From: Caulochytrium protostelioides
Lineage: Eukaryota; Chytridiomycota; Caulochytriomycetes; Caulochytriales; Caulochytriaceae
Direction: 5' to 3'
Assembly: GCA_003615045.1 (NCBI GenBank)
Contig: ML014207.1
Coordinates: 1-64,000, forward strand
DNA length: 64,000 nucleotides
Shown here one piece after another: positions 10,430 through 19,989 of the stretch. A model generated the notes under the pieces. It had not been told where the DNA came from. It was given only the letters and a program-made list of their open reading frames with translations, and made no database searches. Both the position numbers and the translations under genes were made by a program. Within the stretch, counting starts at the first letter, position 1. Each line of letters starts with the position of its first letter.

Positions 10430-12242
10430 GGCAACGGCGGGAACGTTGGATCGCGGGGAATCCTGGATCAATCAGAACAGGAGGGCCGTCCGCAGCGCCG
10501 TGCAGCGGAGAGAAAAGAAGCCGTTGGCCGAGCCGTCAACGGGCGTCACTCGGTCGGAGCGGATGCGGCGGATCAGACGTGGCGGAGACGCCAACAGCGA
10601 GGCCGGACCTGCTTGGATCGCGAGAGTATGAAAATAAAGAGGGAAAGGCAGCGGCCGTCGTCATGGCAGCACGTGGTTCTGAATCGTGCACTGCGTGGGA
10701 CATGTCAAGCCGGTCTCGGGTCTTTGTGAAGCGCGGACGTGAAGCGTGGATCGGCCGACGTAGCACGTGGGAATTCGCGGCCTTTCGGGCCCGCCATCTG
10801 CCGATTTCGCTAGGGCGCAGGCGGCGCGTTTCAGTATGACGCCGCTGGCCAAGGTGGATCAGCGTGATCGACGCCGAAGGCACCGGGAGGGGCGGGAGCG
10901 ATCGGACCCGGCGCGCCGTCTGAGCCCGTGAGCGGCACCCGGCCGCTTATGCCACGCGCCGCCGTGAGCCCGTGGCCACTCGCATGTCCGACCCACGCGA
11001 GCGGAGATTGCTGCCGCTCGCTTGCTGGGGTCGGAGTGCCGGCAGCGGGGCGGGCGATCCGAGCGGCGGGCGGCGGCGTCGCAACACTGGGCGCGGGGCG
11101 GGCATCCACCCGAGCGTGCGTGGCGCTGCTGCTTCGCCGGAAAGGCCGCTCGAGAGAGGAGCGGTGAGATTGCGCGGCCGACGCGCGACAGAACACCGCC
11201 GGCAGGGGCGACGGGGTGCCGAAGGATGCCGCGGCCGCGGCCTAGGGAGACGATGATGGCGACGACGATGGCAATGGCGATGGCGATGGCGTCGGCCATG
11301 TCGGCCACGGCCACGGTCAGCGACGAGCCGGCGGCCGATGACGACCCAAGAGCGCGCGCCGGCTGCCCGGCCGCAGGTCCCTGGTGCTGGCCTCCCTGCG
11401 GCGGCGTCGACGCGTGATCCGGACCCCAAGCGGTGTGCTCGGGTGAAACGCAAGCCCCCGCGGTCTGCGACGGCGCAGGCGGCCGACGCGCGCCGGGATC
11501 AGCGGTATGCGCGGCGTCCCGCCCGCAATCCCCCGCGCGAATCAAGACGGCAAGCGATGGCAGCAGTGCTCGAAGCGGCGTAGCCGAGATCGGTGACATG
11601 GCCCAGACAGCGTGTGGAACCTCACGCGTCGGTTGGGAGATGAGCGCGTGCGTGTGCTCAGCTTATGCGCTGGTATCTCCAATGAACCATGCGCTATGCC
11701 ATTGATGACTGGGTATCGACTGGGTATCGTCTCTCGTGGCGCTGCTTCCAGACGCATGCCAGGTGAACTTGGTTCAGCGGTCCGAGTGCTCATCGTTGAT
11801 GGGCCAAGAGAAGCTCACCGACACAATATTCCCCCTGCGCCTTTGACGACGGTTCTGCATCGTTCTGAGGCGTCAGATATGGTTGTAACTGATCATACGT
11901 TCTCGCTGTTCCAGCAGTGATGGTCGCCAGTGACACCACCGCGAAGGGCGCTCTGCTGCGACGCCACGCGTCTCGAAGGATTGGGCCCTCAGTCCCTGGC
12001 GCCCCGCTCCTTCCCGCGTGTTTCCGACCACGTGGCCATCGCGTGGTCATGATCGCGTGTCGTCGTGGTTTCCAGCCACGCCCGAGCCCCGATGAAGTCC
12101 TTCGACCTCATGAAAAACGAAATACTGAAAGAAATGGATGCGTTAAAAAGGAGAAAGAATGCGGAATGATTCATGCTAACCGCGTCTTGTCACGACGACT
12201 TCGGGCGTTGTTGCGATGCGCTTGAGCACCACAAGAGCGCAC
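10430..12242. other. Intergenic region, no supported gene
   Basis: About 1.8 kb. A minus-strand frame at 10859-11599 has a hydrophobic run, but this comes from a GATGGC hexamer array at 11250-11300. Nothing else looks coding. It should contain the F-BAR promoter and the aldolase 3' end. Confidence 0.5.
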
Positions 12243-13568
12243 TTAGTAGACGTAGGACTTAACGTAGAGCGACTCGCCGGCGCCGGCAGCGCCCGCGGCA
12301 TCGCCCTTGTAGATGCCCTGGCAGGCCTCGGAGTTGGCCTTGGCACGGGCGAGGAGAACATCCTGGGCGGCCTTGACGTTCTCCGTCTTGCCGGCCCAGG
12401 CCTTGATGGTAGACGCCTGGAGGGCACGGCCGTACGAGAAGGTGAGGGCCCAGGGCTTGGGGCCAGGCACCTGGTTGATGGCGTTAAGGTGGAGTGTGGC
12501 GTTCTCCTCAGACTGGCCGCCCGAGAGGAAGGTGATGCCGGGGACGGCGGGGGGCACGCCGCGACGCAGGGCCGTGACGGTGGCATGGCCGATCTCGGCC
12601 GCCGAGTAGGTCTTCTTGCAGTCGACGCCGGGGGTGACCATGTTGGGCTTGAGCAGCGTGCCCTCCAGGAAGACCTTGTGGTCGGCGAGAGCCTTGTAGA
12701 CGTAGGCGAGCACCAGCGAGGTGGCCTCGACGGCACGCTCGAGCGAGTGGTCGCCGTCCATCAGGATCTCGGGCTCGACGATGGGAACAAGGCCGTTCGC
12801 CTGGCAGATGGAGGCGTAGCGGGCGAGGACGTTAGCGTTCTCGAGCATCGAGAGGTTGGACGGCTCGTTGGCGCCGATCTTGAGCACGCAGCGCCACTTG
12901 GCGAAGCGGGCGCCGGCGTCATAGTACTTCTGGCAGCGCTGGGCCAGGTCGTCGAGGCCCTGGGTGGTGGTCTCGCCGTTGGTGCCCGAGAGCGGGACAA
13001 CGCCCTTGTCGACCTTGATGCCGATCACGACGCCGTTCTCCTTGAGGACATCGGTGAAGGGCTTGCCGTTGGCCGCCTTCTGGAAAAGGGTTTCCTCGTA
13101 GAGGATGCAGCCGCCGACGTACTTGCCGAGGTCAGGGCCAGCGGTGAACAGCAGCTCGCGGTACGCGCGGCGGTTGTCCTCGTTGTTCTGAACACCGATC
13201 GGGTCAAAGCGCTTGCCTATCCAGAACGTATCCGAGAGGGAGGGAGACACCGTCAGTCACAAGGCAAAAGAGCACAACGACGAAATGACGCGTGAGCGGA
13301 AGGATGATTTCACCTCAATGAAAAAAAAGGAATCTTGCTGGTCGCATCGACTGTCTGTGCGGTATCGACTATCGATGCAGCATCGGTTATGTGGTGGTCA
13401 TCCGCGGCAGCACTGATGTCGCGTCATTGTCGCCAGCCATCCCAGTCATCGAGAAGACTTACCAATCGTGCCGGTGGACTCGTCAGCAGCGAGGATACCC
13501 TTGCCCTTGGCGACAATGGCGGCCGCCGTGGCGACGAGCTCTTCGCGGAACTTGTTCTCGTGAACCAT
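12243..13568 (-). CDS. Fructose-bisphosphate aldolase, class I
   Basis: Two exons: 13568-13463 ([12 protein letters not shown] to STGTIG) and 13216-12243, with a 246-nt GTAAGT...TAG intron. The junction gives [18 protein letters not shown], as in animal aldolases. The product is 359 residues, close to the 363-364 of vertebrate enzymes. It converts fructose 1,6-bisphosphate to dihydroxyacetone phosphate and glyceraldehyde 3-phosphate in cytosolic glycolysis and gluconeogenesis. Seen here are the Schiff-base Lys (K225) in [10 protein letters not shown], the loop [27 protein letters not shown] and the conserved C-terminal Tyr (ending KSYVY). Most fungi use the unrelated zinc-dependent class II enzyme, so this family is noteworthy. 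Codon use matches its neighbours. Confidence 0.95.
13217..13462 (-). other. Intron of the aldolase gene
   Basis: Donor GTAAGT at 13462, acceptor TAG at 13217, phase 1. It splits the Gly codon of STGTIG. Confidence 0.9.
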
Positions 13569-14608
13569 CTTGAACAGAAAGGTGGTGGTGTGTAAAGGGG
13601 AAAATCGAAAGTAAGACAGGGTCGCGGATGCAAGGTCGTGGAGAGTGGTTCACGGCTTTTCACGTGCTTCCTTCATGGAGCCCCTCCCACAAGCCCCTCC
13701 TGCTCCCTGTTCTTGCATCGAAGCGTGCGCGAGCATACTGAGCATGCAGGCAGCACGTCATCGGAAGCAGATATGGCCCGCACGAAAAGGCGCGTGCTCG
13801 ACCACGTTTCAAAACGCGGTTGCATGCCGCGCGCGCACGCCGGAAGCGCCCTCGGGAGCCGGCGCCGGCCACTTGGGCCCGCCTCGGAGGCGGAGGCGGA
13901 GAGGGACCTTGGCGTCGACGTCGGCGCCGGCATGGCGTGATGGCATGCCGTGGACGCGGCCTCCCGACGCGTTGCTGCCGAGTGCGCCGGCGCACTGGTT
14001 GCTCGGTGCGCTGTGCGGCCGCGGCTGCGACCCCCCGCTCGTTGCGCCGTGCAGGAGCCGTCCGAAGTCCCGGCTACAGGACCGGTGTCGTCGCCCTCGC
14101 CGGAGCCAGCGCGGCCACGCCAGACCGACGCGACGAGGGTCGCCGGCGCTGTCGCCGCCGCGCGGGTGTCGTGGACGCCGACAAGCCGCACGAGCCAGGA
14201 AAGCAAGAAGCGCCGCGACGGGTAGCGGCGGGCGAGTCGCAGAAAGGACCGAATGTCTGCACCGCACCAGGCGTCCAAGAAAAAAAAAGAAAGGCGCGCC
14301 GTCCCACTCGTGAAAGAGAGGCTGGCAGCACCTCAGGGGCCACGCGCGTGGACACCACCGCCCTGACCGCCTTGCTTGGCGGTGCGTCCGCGTCGATATC
14401 GCTTTGAGGGGAGGTTTCGCCAGCCGTCCCGAGGCGACGGATGATCAGATCACCGCGAGATGGGTCATGTGATGCGGATCATGCTACAGCACGCATGACA
14501 GCGTTCACCAGCAAAAGGGTCATGCGGTATCCCCAGGGGATCACGCGTTCATGGGATACAGTGACATAGAACAGAGAAGAGCATGGTTGCGACGGCAGGT
14601 CCGCGCGG
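13569..14608. other. Intergenic region, no supported gene
   Basis: Upstream of the aldolase and downstream of the bromodomain gene. Only Arg/Ala/Pro-rich overlapping frames typical of GC-rich DNA. No domain or RNA gene seen. Confidence 0.5.
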
Positions 14609-17146
14609 CTAGACGCGGCGATTCGAGGGAACCAGAGGCCGCGCGACCGCCGCATGGCGCAGCGCAGGGTTCACCGCTATCATGGCGCCACGGTTCACGG
14701 CCATCGCCGGCACGCCGTTCGGCATCGCTGCAGGCATGCCGCCGCCACCAGGCGGCGCCGCAGCCATCGGCATCGCCATCGGCGCGTTGCCCGCCGCGGC
14801 GGCTTGCGCGGCCGCGGCCAACTGGGCGGCCTGCGCGGCAGCAGCCGCAGCGTTGGCCTGCGCCACCATGGCCGTGATGGGATCCGCCGTGACGTCCGGC
14901 ATATACACCACGCCGACCGTCGGGTCGTACGAGGGCACGCGGCGCGGCGGCACGGCGCCCGCATTGACGGCAAAGCTGTTGCGGCCCGCCCAGTCGGACG
15001 GGTATGTGAAGCACAGCTCGTGCGGCAGCTGCCCGCGGTACGCGGGGTCCTGCCGGCGGGTCCATCCCGCGAGCGTCTGCCGGACGCGCGCGATGTCGGT
15101 GAGCACGCGGCGGTCATCCGCGGCGGCAGCGGCGGCGCCGTCGTCACGCGGCAGGGCCGCGGCGTTCGGGTGAGCCTGCCCGCACTGCATGACGAGCTGG
15201 CCCAGCAGCCGGGAGAGGCGCGCGTGCTCGGCCGTCTCGTCGGCGGCAGGCAGCGGCGGCCGCACGTGCGCGTTGTGGAACCGCTTGTCCTGCGCCGCCT
15301 GGAGCGCGAGGATGGCCGCTGCGGCTTGGTCGAGGGCTTCTGCCACCGAGAGGACTTCGACCTCCGCGGTCGGCGCGGCCGGCAGTGCCCCCTTCGCATC
15401 CGTCGGTTCGGAGGGCGATGCTTCGCGCTTGATCCTGTTGTCTGGGGCAGCCGCACCAGCATCGGTATCGATCTCCATGGCCGATGCATCCGTGACCGGC
15501 TTGACGAAGTCGGCCGCGGCCGCGGCGTCCTTGGCCTCAACCGTCGTCGGCGTCGCCACGGCGTCCGCGGCCATCGCGTCCGCATCGGCATCGGCATCGG
15601 CATCGGCATCGGCATCGGCATCGGCATCGGCGTCCGCAGCCGCAGCCGCAGCCGCATCGCCGTCTGTGTCGCCATCTACGTCTGATTTGCCGTCCGCGGA
15701 GGAGGGCGGCTGCAGGAGGTCGTTCAGCATGGACCGCGCTTCGGTGCGCGAGACGGGCTTTAGCGCGACGGCGTCGGCCTGGCGGATCCATCGCGCCATC
15801 TCGGCGGCCTCGCGGGCGCGCTGCTCGCGCTGCGACGGCGCCGCTTCCGTCTCGGCGCTCGGCGCGGGGCCCGGGATCGTGGACGCCGCGAGCGGCACGG
15901 CCGGCTCGGCCGCCACGGCCCACGGCGCCGTCGGCATCAGCGCCTCGCTGTCGACGGCGGCGTCGGCCGCGTGGGGGTAGCCGTCGTGGGCGCCGTCAGC
16001 CGCGCCACCCGCATCCGCGACGGCGCCGCGGTAGACGCGCAGCGGCTCGTGGACGGCGTCGGGACGGCCCGCAAGCACGGCGCGGCGCGTCGCAAAGTAC
16101 AGCACGGTGCTCTCGGCGATACTGAGCGCGGCGGTGGAGCCGTCGGCGACGGGGGCAAAGGACGCGAACGGCCGCTGGTGCAGGAACTCGACGGCGGTGG
16201 GCGCGGCTTCCTTGCCCGGCGTCGGGCGCACCAGCGGCCGCCGCTGCGGCGGGTAGACGCCCGCGTTGGCCTGCGGGTGGTTGAAGGCGACGGGCATGCC
16301 GCCCGGGTACAGATGCACGGGCAGGTGGCCGAGCCGCGGCTGGTGCGGCGGCGCGGTCAGCTCGGACCCGTCGGCGGGCGTCGGCTTGCCCGGCGTGGGC
16401 ACGATGCGCGCCACGGCGACGCCGGCCCGCGTCGCCGTCGCGGGGATCTCGGACCGCGCCGAGAGCGCCGAGTAGTAGAAGAGGCCGTTGGCGCCGCGCT
16501 GCAGCAGCGTCCAGCGCTGGTGGCGCAGACGGCCCTGGCGGGCGCGGAGCATGCTGCGGCTGATGGGGTGGCGGGCGCGGTCGCGCCGCGGCAGCGCGTA
16601 CTTGGAGTGCGGCGGGGCGTCGTAGTGCTGCGCGAGCACGGGCCGGACGAAGTGGCCGAGGGCCTCGGCAGCGCGGTACGCCAGCGAGCCGACCGCATAG
16701 AAGTCGAGCGCGTTCTGCAGCAGCCGGTCCACGTCGTCCTCGACGTCCTCGAGACAGGTATACGTGCCGTCCGTGACGCGCTGGCGCATGATCGCCCAGT
16801 CCACGTGGTGGGGGACCGAGGCGGCATACTCGGGAAACGCCGTCGGGTCCGGTGGATGCGCAAAGAACCGGTGCGTGTCGACGCGCGACAGCATCGTAAT
16901 CAGCTTGAGCAGCAGCGCCTGGTGGGCCTCTGTCAGGGGTGGCGGCGGCGGCAGCAACGGCGGCGGCGGCGATGGCAGCGTTTCATTCGACGGCGGCGGC
17001 GACCGCGATGCGGCGGCGGCGGGCGGGGGAGGCGGTTTCGACGATGCCATCGACGATGCGGCGGCCGGCGCGGCCGGCGCTAGGGGATGAGGCGCGGCCG
17101 GCGCGGCCGCCGGCGGCTGTTCCGCCGTGGCCGCGGCGGCCGCCAT
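14609..17146 (-). CDS. Bromodomain protein with substituted acetyl-lysine pocket
   Basis: The frame is open from 17569, but the likely start is the ATG at 17144-17146 (MAAAAATAEQPP), giving 845 residues; upstream residues are Pro/Ser repeats. After a Pro/Ala-rich head there is one bromodomain (about residues 75-165): RFFAHPPDPTAFPEY, HVDWAIMRQRV and QNALDFYAVGSLAYRAA. It is closest in style to BRPF/BRD7-type bromodomains. In these the pocket Asn follows NAxxY; here that place is Tyr (NALDFY). The remainder is Ala/Pro/Asp-rich, with an Asp-Ala repeat near residues 500-530 and a Met/Ala-rich tail, and has no recognised domain. A chromatin role is probable; acetyl-lysine binding may be altered or lost. 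It could be a subunit of an acetyltransferase or remodelling complex, but nothing here shows which. Confidence 0.75.
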   Translation of the reverse strand: MAAAAATAEQPPAAAPAAPHPLAPAAPAAASSMASSKPPPPPAAAASRSPPPSNETLPSPPPPLLPPPPPLTEAHQALLLKLITMLSRVDTHRFFAHPPDPTAFPEYAASVPHHVDWAIMRQRVTDGTYTCLEDVEDDVDRLLQNALDFYAVGSLAYRAAEALGHFVRPVLAQHYDAPPHSKYALPRRDRARHPISRSMLRARQGRLRHQRWTLLQRGANGLFYYSALSARSEIPATATRAGVAVARIVPTPGKPTPADGSELTAPPHQPRLGHLPVHLYPGGMPVAFNHPQANAGVYPPQRRPLVRPTPGKEAAPTAVEFLHQRPFASFAPVADGSTAALSIAESTVLYFATRRAVLAGRPDAVHEPLRVYRGAVADAGGAADGAHDGYPHAADAAVDSEALMPTAPWAVAAEPAVPLAASTIPGPAPSAETEAAPSQREQRAREAAEMARWIRQADAVALKPVSRTEARSMLNDLLQPPSSADGKSDVDGDTDGDAAAAAAADADADADADADADADADADAMAADAVATPTTVEAKDAAAAADFVKPVTDASAMEIDTDAGAAAPDNRIKREASPSEPTDAKGALPAAPTAEVEVLSVAEALDQAAAAILALQAAQDKRFHNAHVRPPLPAADETAEHARLSRLLGQLVMQCGQAHPNAAALPRDDGAAAAAADDRRVLTDIARVRQTLAGWTRRQDPAYRGQLPHELCFTYPSDWAGRNSFAVNAGAVPPRRVPSYDPTVGVVYMPDVTADPITAMVAQANAAAAAAQAAQLAAAAQAAAAGNAPMAMPMAAAPPGGGGMPAAMPNGVPAMAVNRGAMIAVNPALRHAAVARPLVPSNRRV

Positions 17147-18476
17147 GGTGATGATGGGAGCGGCTCGGGGGATCCGATCGTTGCAATCCGTCGGATCGGC
17201 GTGTTGCCCGAGCACGCGCGTCGGTGGGTCTCGGATCGATGCTTGGCGGACGGCGACGCTCGAACCGGGACGGCGGCCGCGCTCGACGGTGGCGCGGCTC
17301 GTCGTCAGGCTCCAGGGTAAGGCCTGCGGCGCGGCAGCTGATGGCGGGGATAAGGGCGGCGATAAAGGCGGGGTCAGCACGAACGGCGACGGCGACGGCG
17401 GCGGCGGCGACGGCGGCGACGGCGGCGGCGGCGACGGCGGCGGCGACGGCGGCGACGGCGGCGGCGACGGCGGCGACGGCGAGAAGTGCAGGCGCCGCGA
17501 GAACGCACGCGCGAGGGCGTCCGGCAGCGAGGCGCCCCAGTAGGGACGGCTGAATCCGGCGCGGGCCAACCGCGCGCGTGCGATGCGGATGCCTGCGGAT
17601 GCGCCAGGACGACGCGTGTCGACGACGCGGCTCGCGCCTGCTGCTCACGCCGTCCGGGTGCGGGTCCGCGGCCGACCGCGGCACACGCATCCTGCACGCG
17701 GCGGATGGCGCCCCAGCGCCGTGGACCGGCACGCGGCGCGCGGCGGCGGGCGGCCTCCGGGCGGCGGCGACGGCGCTTTTCCTTTTGCCTTGGCGGGCGC
17801 GGCCCTCCGCCCGTCCGCGAGCCGATGCCGCATCGGCCACCACGCGGATCACGCTTCCCGGCACCCGTCTCGAGGGCCTCGATGGGCACCCACGAGGCTC
17901 GCGTGGTCATGGAACGCGCCACCGCCGGTCTGGTGCAGGGAGGTGCTGTCAGGACCGACGCTGAGCTGAGGACCGCCGTCAGGATCGGCTCAGTATGCCT
18001 GCGCTGTTCGACCATCCGCGCGGCGGATGGCAGCCACGGAGGGGCGTCCTGCAGCGCGACGTGCGCGCCGTGGCGCGGGTCCATGAAAGAGCCGCAAGCG
18101 CCCGTGGCGAGCGGCCTTCGGCGGCGCCGGCCCTGGCACGCCGCCGGCTCCCGGAGGCGACGCCCGTCCAGGCGACCCCGCGATGCGTTTATCCAGGGAC
18201 GCGTCGCCTCCATGCAAGCGCTGCCGCGCCGGGTGGCCGCGCTCCTCGGCATCCCGTCTCCACGTGGACTCGCCACCGCGTGGACGAAGCGCGGGGGCTT
18301 CATCACGCGACGGACCATCGACCATGCCGATCACGGGCCCGCGACGTCGACCGATGCGCTCGATCCTCCACGCCTCCGCTCGCTTCGCGCGCCTTGAGCC
18401 CTCTCTCACGCTCTCACGCTCTCACGCTCTCTCGGTCGGCGGCTCGCACCCGACGCTGTGACGCGGTCACGAGGTC
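17147..18476. other. GC-rich intergenic region with triplet and nonamer repeats
   Basis: A divergent promoter region between the bromodomain and NDUFAF4-like genes. A dense GGC/GAC array lies at 17395-17482 and CTCTCACG octamers lie at 18407-18436. Long frames exist on both strands but are Arg-rich shadows of one another without domains. Confidence 0.55.
17395..17482. repeat. GGCGAC-rich tandem array
   Basis: Interleaved GGC and GAC triplets forming imperfect GGCGGCGAC nonamers, about 90 bp, upstream of the bromodomain gene's likely start. Confidence 0.8.
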
Positions 18477-19355
18477 ATGGGCCACTCGGCGTCCAAGACG
18501 GCCAAGGCGGCCTCCACGGCCGCCGCCGCGACCCCACCGACCCGCGTGCTGCCGCGCGTCATAACGCCGCGCGCCGCCGCGCCGGCCCCGGCAGCCGCGC
18601 CGTCCCCGGCAGCCGCGGCGCCCGTCCCGCCGCCGCCGGCATCGGCACCGGCGCCAGCAATGGCGCCCACCGTCGACGCGCGCACCACCACCGTCACCGC
18701 CGCCGACGTCGCTCACGGCCGCGCCGGCGCGACGTCGACGCCGCCCGCGGCGCCGACGGTGGTCCGCCCGCGCCCCGAGCGGCCTGCCATCGGGATGCCG
18801 ATGCCGGCGCCGCGGCGGCCGGGGCGTCCGGGCCACGAGCCGGCGACGGCGCCGGACGCCGCGGCGCTGCAGGGCGGCGAGCAGGAGTTTGCGCAGCTCC
18901 AGGCGAACTTCCTGCAGATGCAGTATCGCATCGAGTCGCACGACGTGGACCGCGGCCACCGCCACCAGATGGACGCCGCGATCCAGCTGCTGCACCGCCG
19001 CGCGGAGCGCCAGGACGAGGACGCGCAGGAGGACGCCGCGGCGTTCTACCACGAGGCAGCGCCGCGGCGGCGGCGCTTGAACGTGGAGCAGCTCGAGGAC
19101 CTGTGCCGCGACCACCGCTCGCAGCAGCGCGGCGGGCAGGACCTGGCCGTCCTCGCGGACCAGTATGGCATCCCGCCCGCGGCGCTCTCGACGCTCTTCC
19201 ACTACGTCAACGTGCCCGAGGTCACGACCGATCCGCTGACGCAGCGCGCGCAGGCCGTCTGGGTCGAGGACATCGTGACCCTGCGCCGGCAGGAAGCGAG
19301 CCAGATGGACGACTCGCTCAAGCCCAAGTCGTCGGCGCGGATCGAGCCCATCTAA
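18477..19355 (+). CDS. Probable complex I assembly factor, NDUFAF4-like
   Basis: A 292-residue protein starting MGHSASK, a possible N-myristoylation site. Residues 20-130 are Ala/Pro-rich and disordered. The C-terminal half is helical. Segment LNVEQLEDLCRDH followed by LADQYGIPPAALSTLFHYV resembles the C-terminal region of NDUFAF4 (C6orf66/HRPAP20), where a helix is followed by a short helix-turn-helix ending in a Leu-x-x-Tyr-x-x segment; both proteins start Met-Gly. NDUFAF4 helps assemble the Q module of mitochondrial NADH dehydrogenase, whose subunit NDUFS3 is encoded 18 kb away. The match is by pattern only and the protein is longer than the human one (175 residues), so the call is moderate. 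The alternative is an unrelated myristoylated helical protein. Confidence 0.5.
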   Translation: MGHSASKTAKAASTAAAATPPTRVLPRVITPRAAAPAPAAAPSPAAAAPVPPPPASAPAPAMAPTVDARTTTVTAADVAHGRAGATSTPPAAPTVVRPRPERPAIGMPMPAPRRPGRPGHEPATAPDAAALQGGEQEFAQLQANFLQMQYRIESHDVDRGHRHQMDAAIQLLHRRAERQDEDAQEDAAAFYHEAAPRRRRLNVEQLEDLCRDHRSQQRGGQDLAVLADQYGIPPAALSTLFHYVNVPEVTTDPLTQRAQAVWVEDIVTLRRQEASQMDDSLKPKSSARIEPI

Positions 19356-19989
19356 ACCACGCGTGCGTCTGCATCGCCGTGCCTTTCTATCTATTTATCG
19401 TACGTATGAGTCGTCGGCCATGAGGACGGGCGGCGTCGGGGATGCAGAGGGCCTCGGCGGCAGCCAGCCAGCGGCGGCGCGTGGCGGCGACCGGCGGGGG
19501 TCCCGGTCTGGAGGGGGCGGGCCGGTCAGGGTCTCGCGTTGGCCGGGCGTCCGCCATCCGCCATCCGCCATCCGCCATCGCCTTCGCCGGCGCGTCTCTC
19601 TCCGCGAGGTCGGACACGCGGGTGACGAGGGCTGCGCTGCGCTGCGCGTGTCGCCGCGGCGGCCGCCCAAGGGATCGGCGCTTCCTCACCGACGCGTTGC
19701 CGCTGAGCGCGCCGTCAGCACGCCGCCGCCGTGCGGGGTCGCCGTCGCCGTCGCCGCTCGAACGGTGCCTCGGTGCCTCCGCGCCATCACGCGGAGCGGC
19801 GGTGGCTTCAGAACAGGGACCTGACCCACGTGGACGGCGGGATCGGGGGCTGGGCGGTCGCCGCGGCTTCGGTCCGACCACGCCAAGCAACCCGCGTCCC
19901 ATGACGGCGTGGCCGCAACTCCGACGGCGGTCCCGTGACGCCCTGACATTCTCGATCTCTCGCGCCGTGCCGACGGCAGCGACGGCGCC
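19356..19989. other. Intergenic region upstream of Tel1
   Basis: No coding signal. GCCATCC heptamers repeat at 19553-19580. The 3' end of the NDUFAF4-like gene and the Tel1 promoter should lie here. Confidence 0.5.

Noticed and set aside
10859-11599. 246-codon minus frame with a hydrophobic stretch resembling a membrane segment
   Set aside because: The hydrophobic run is a translation of GATGGC hexamer repeats and the rest is Arg/Pro-rich.
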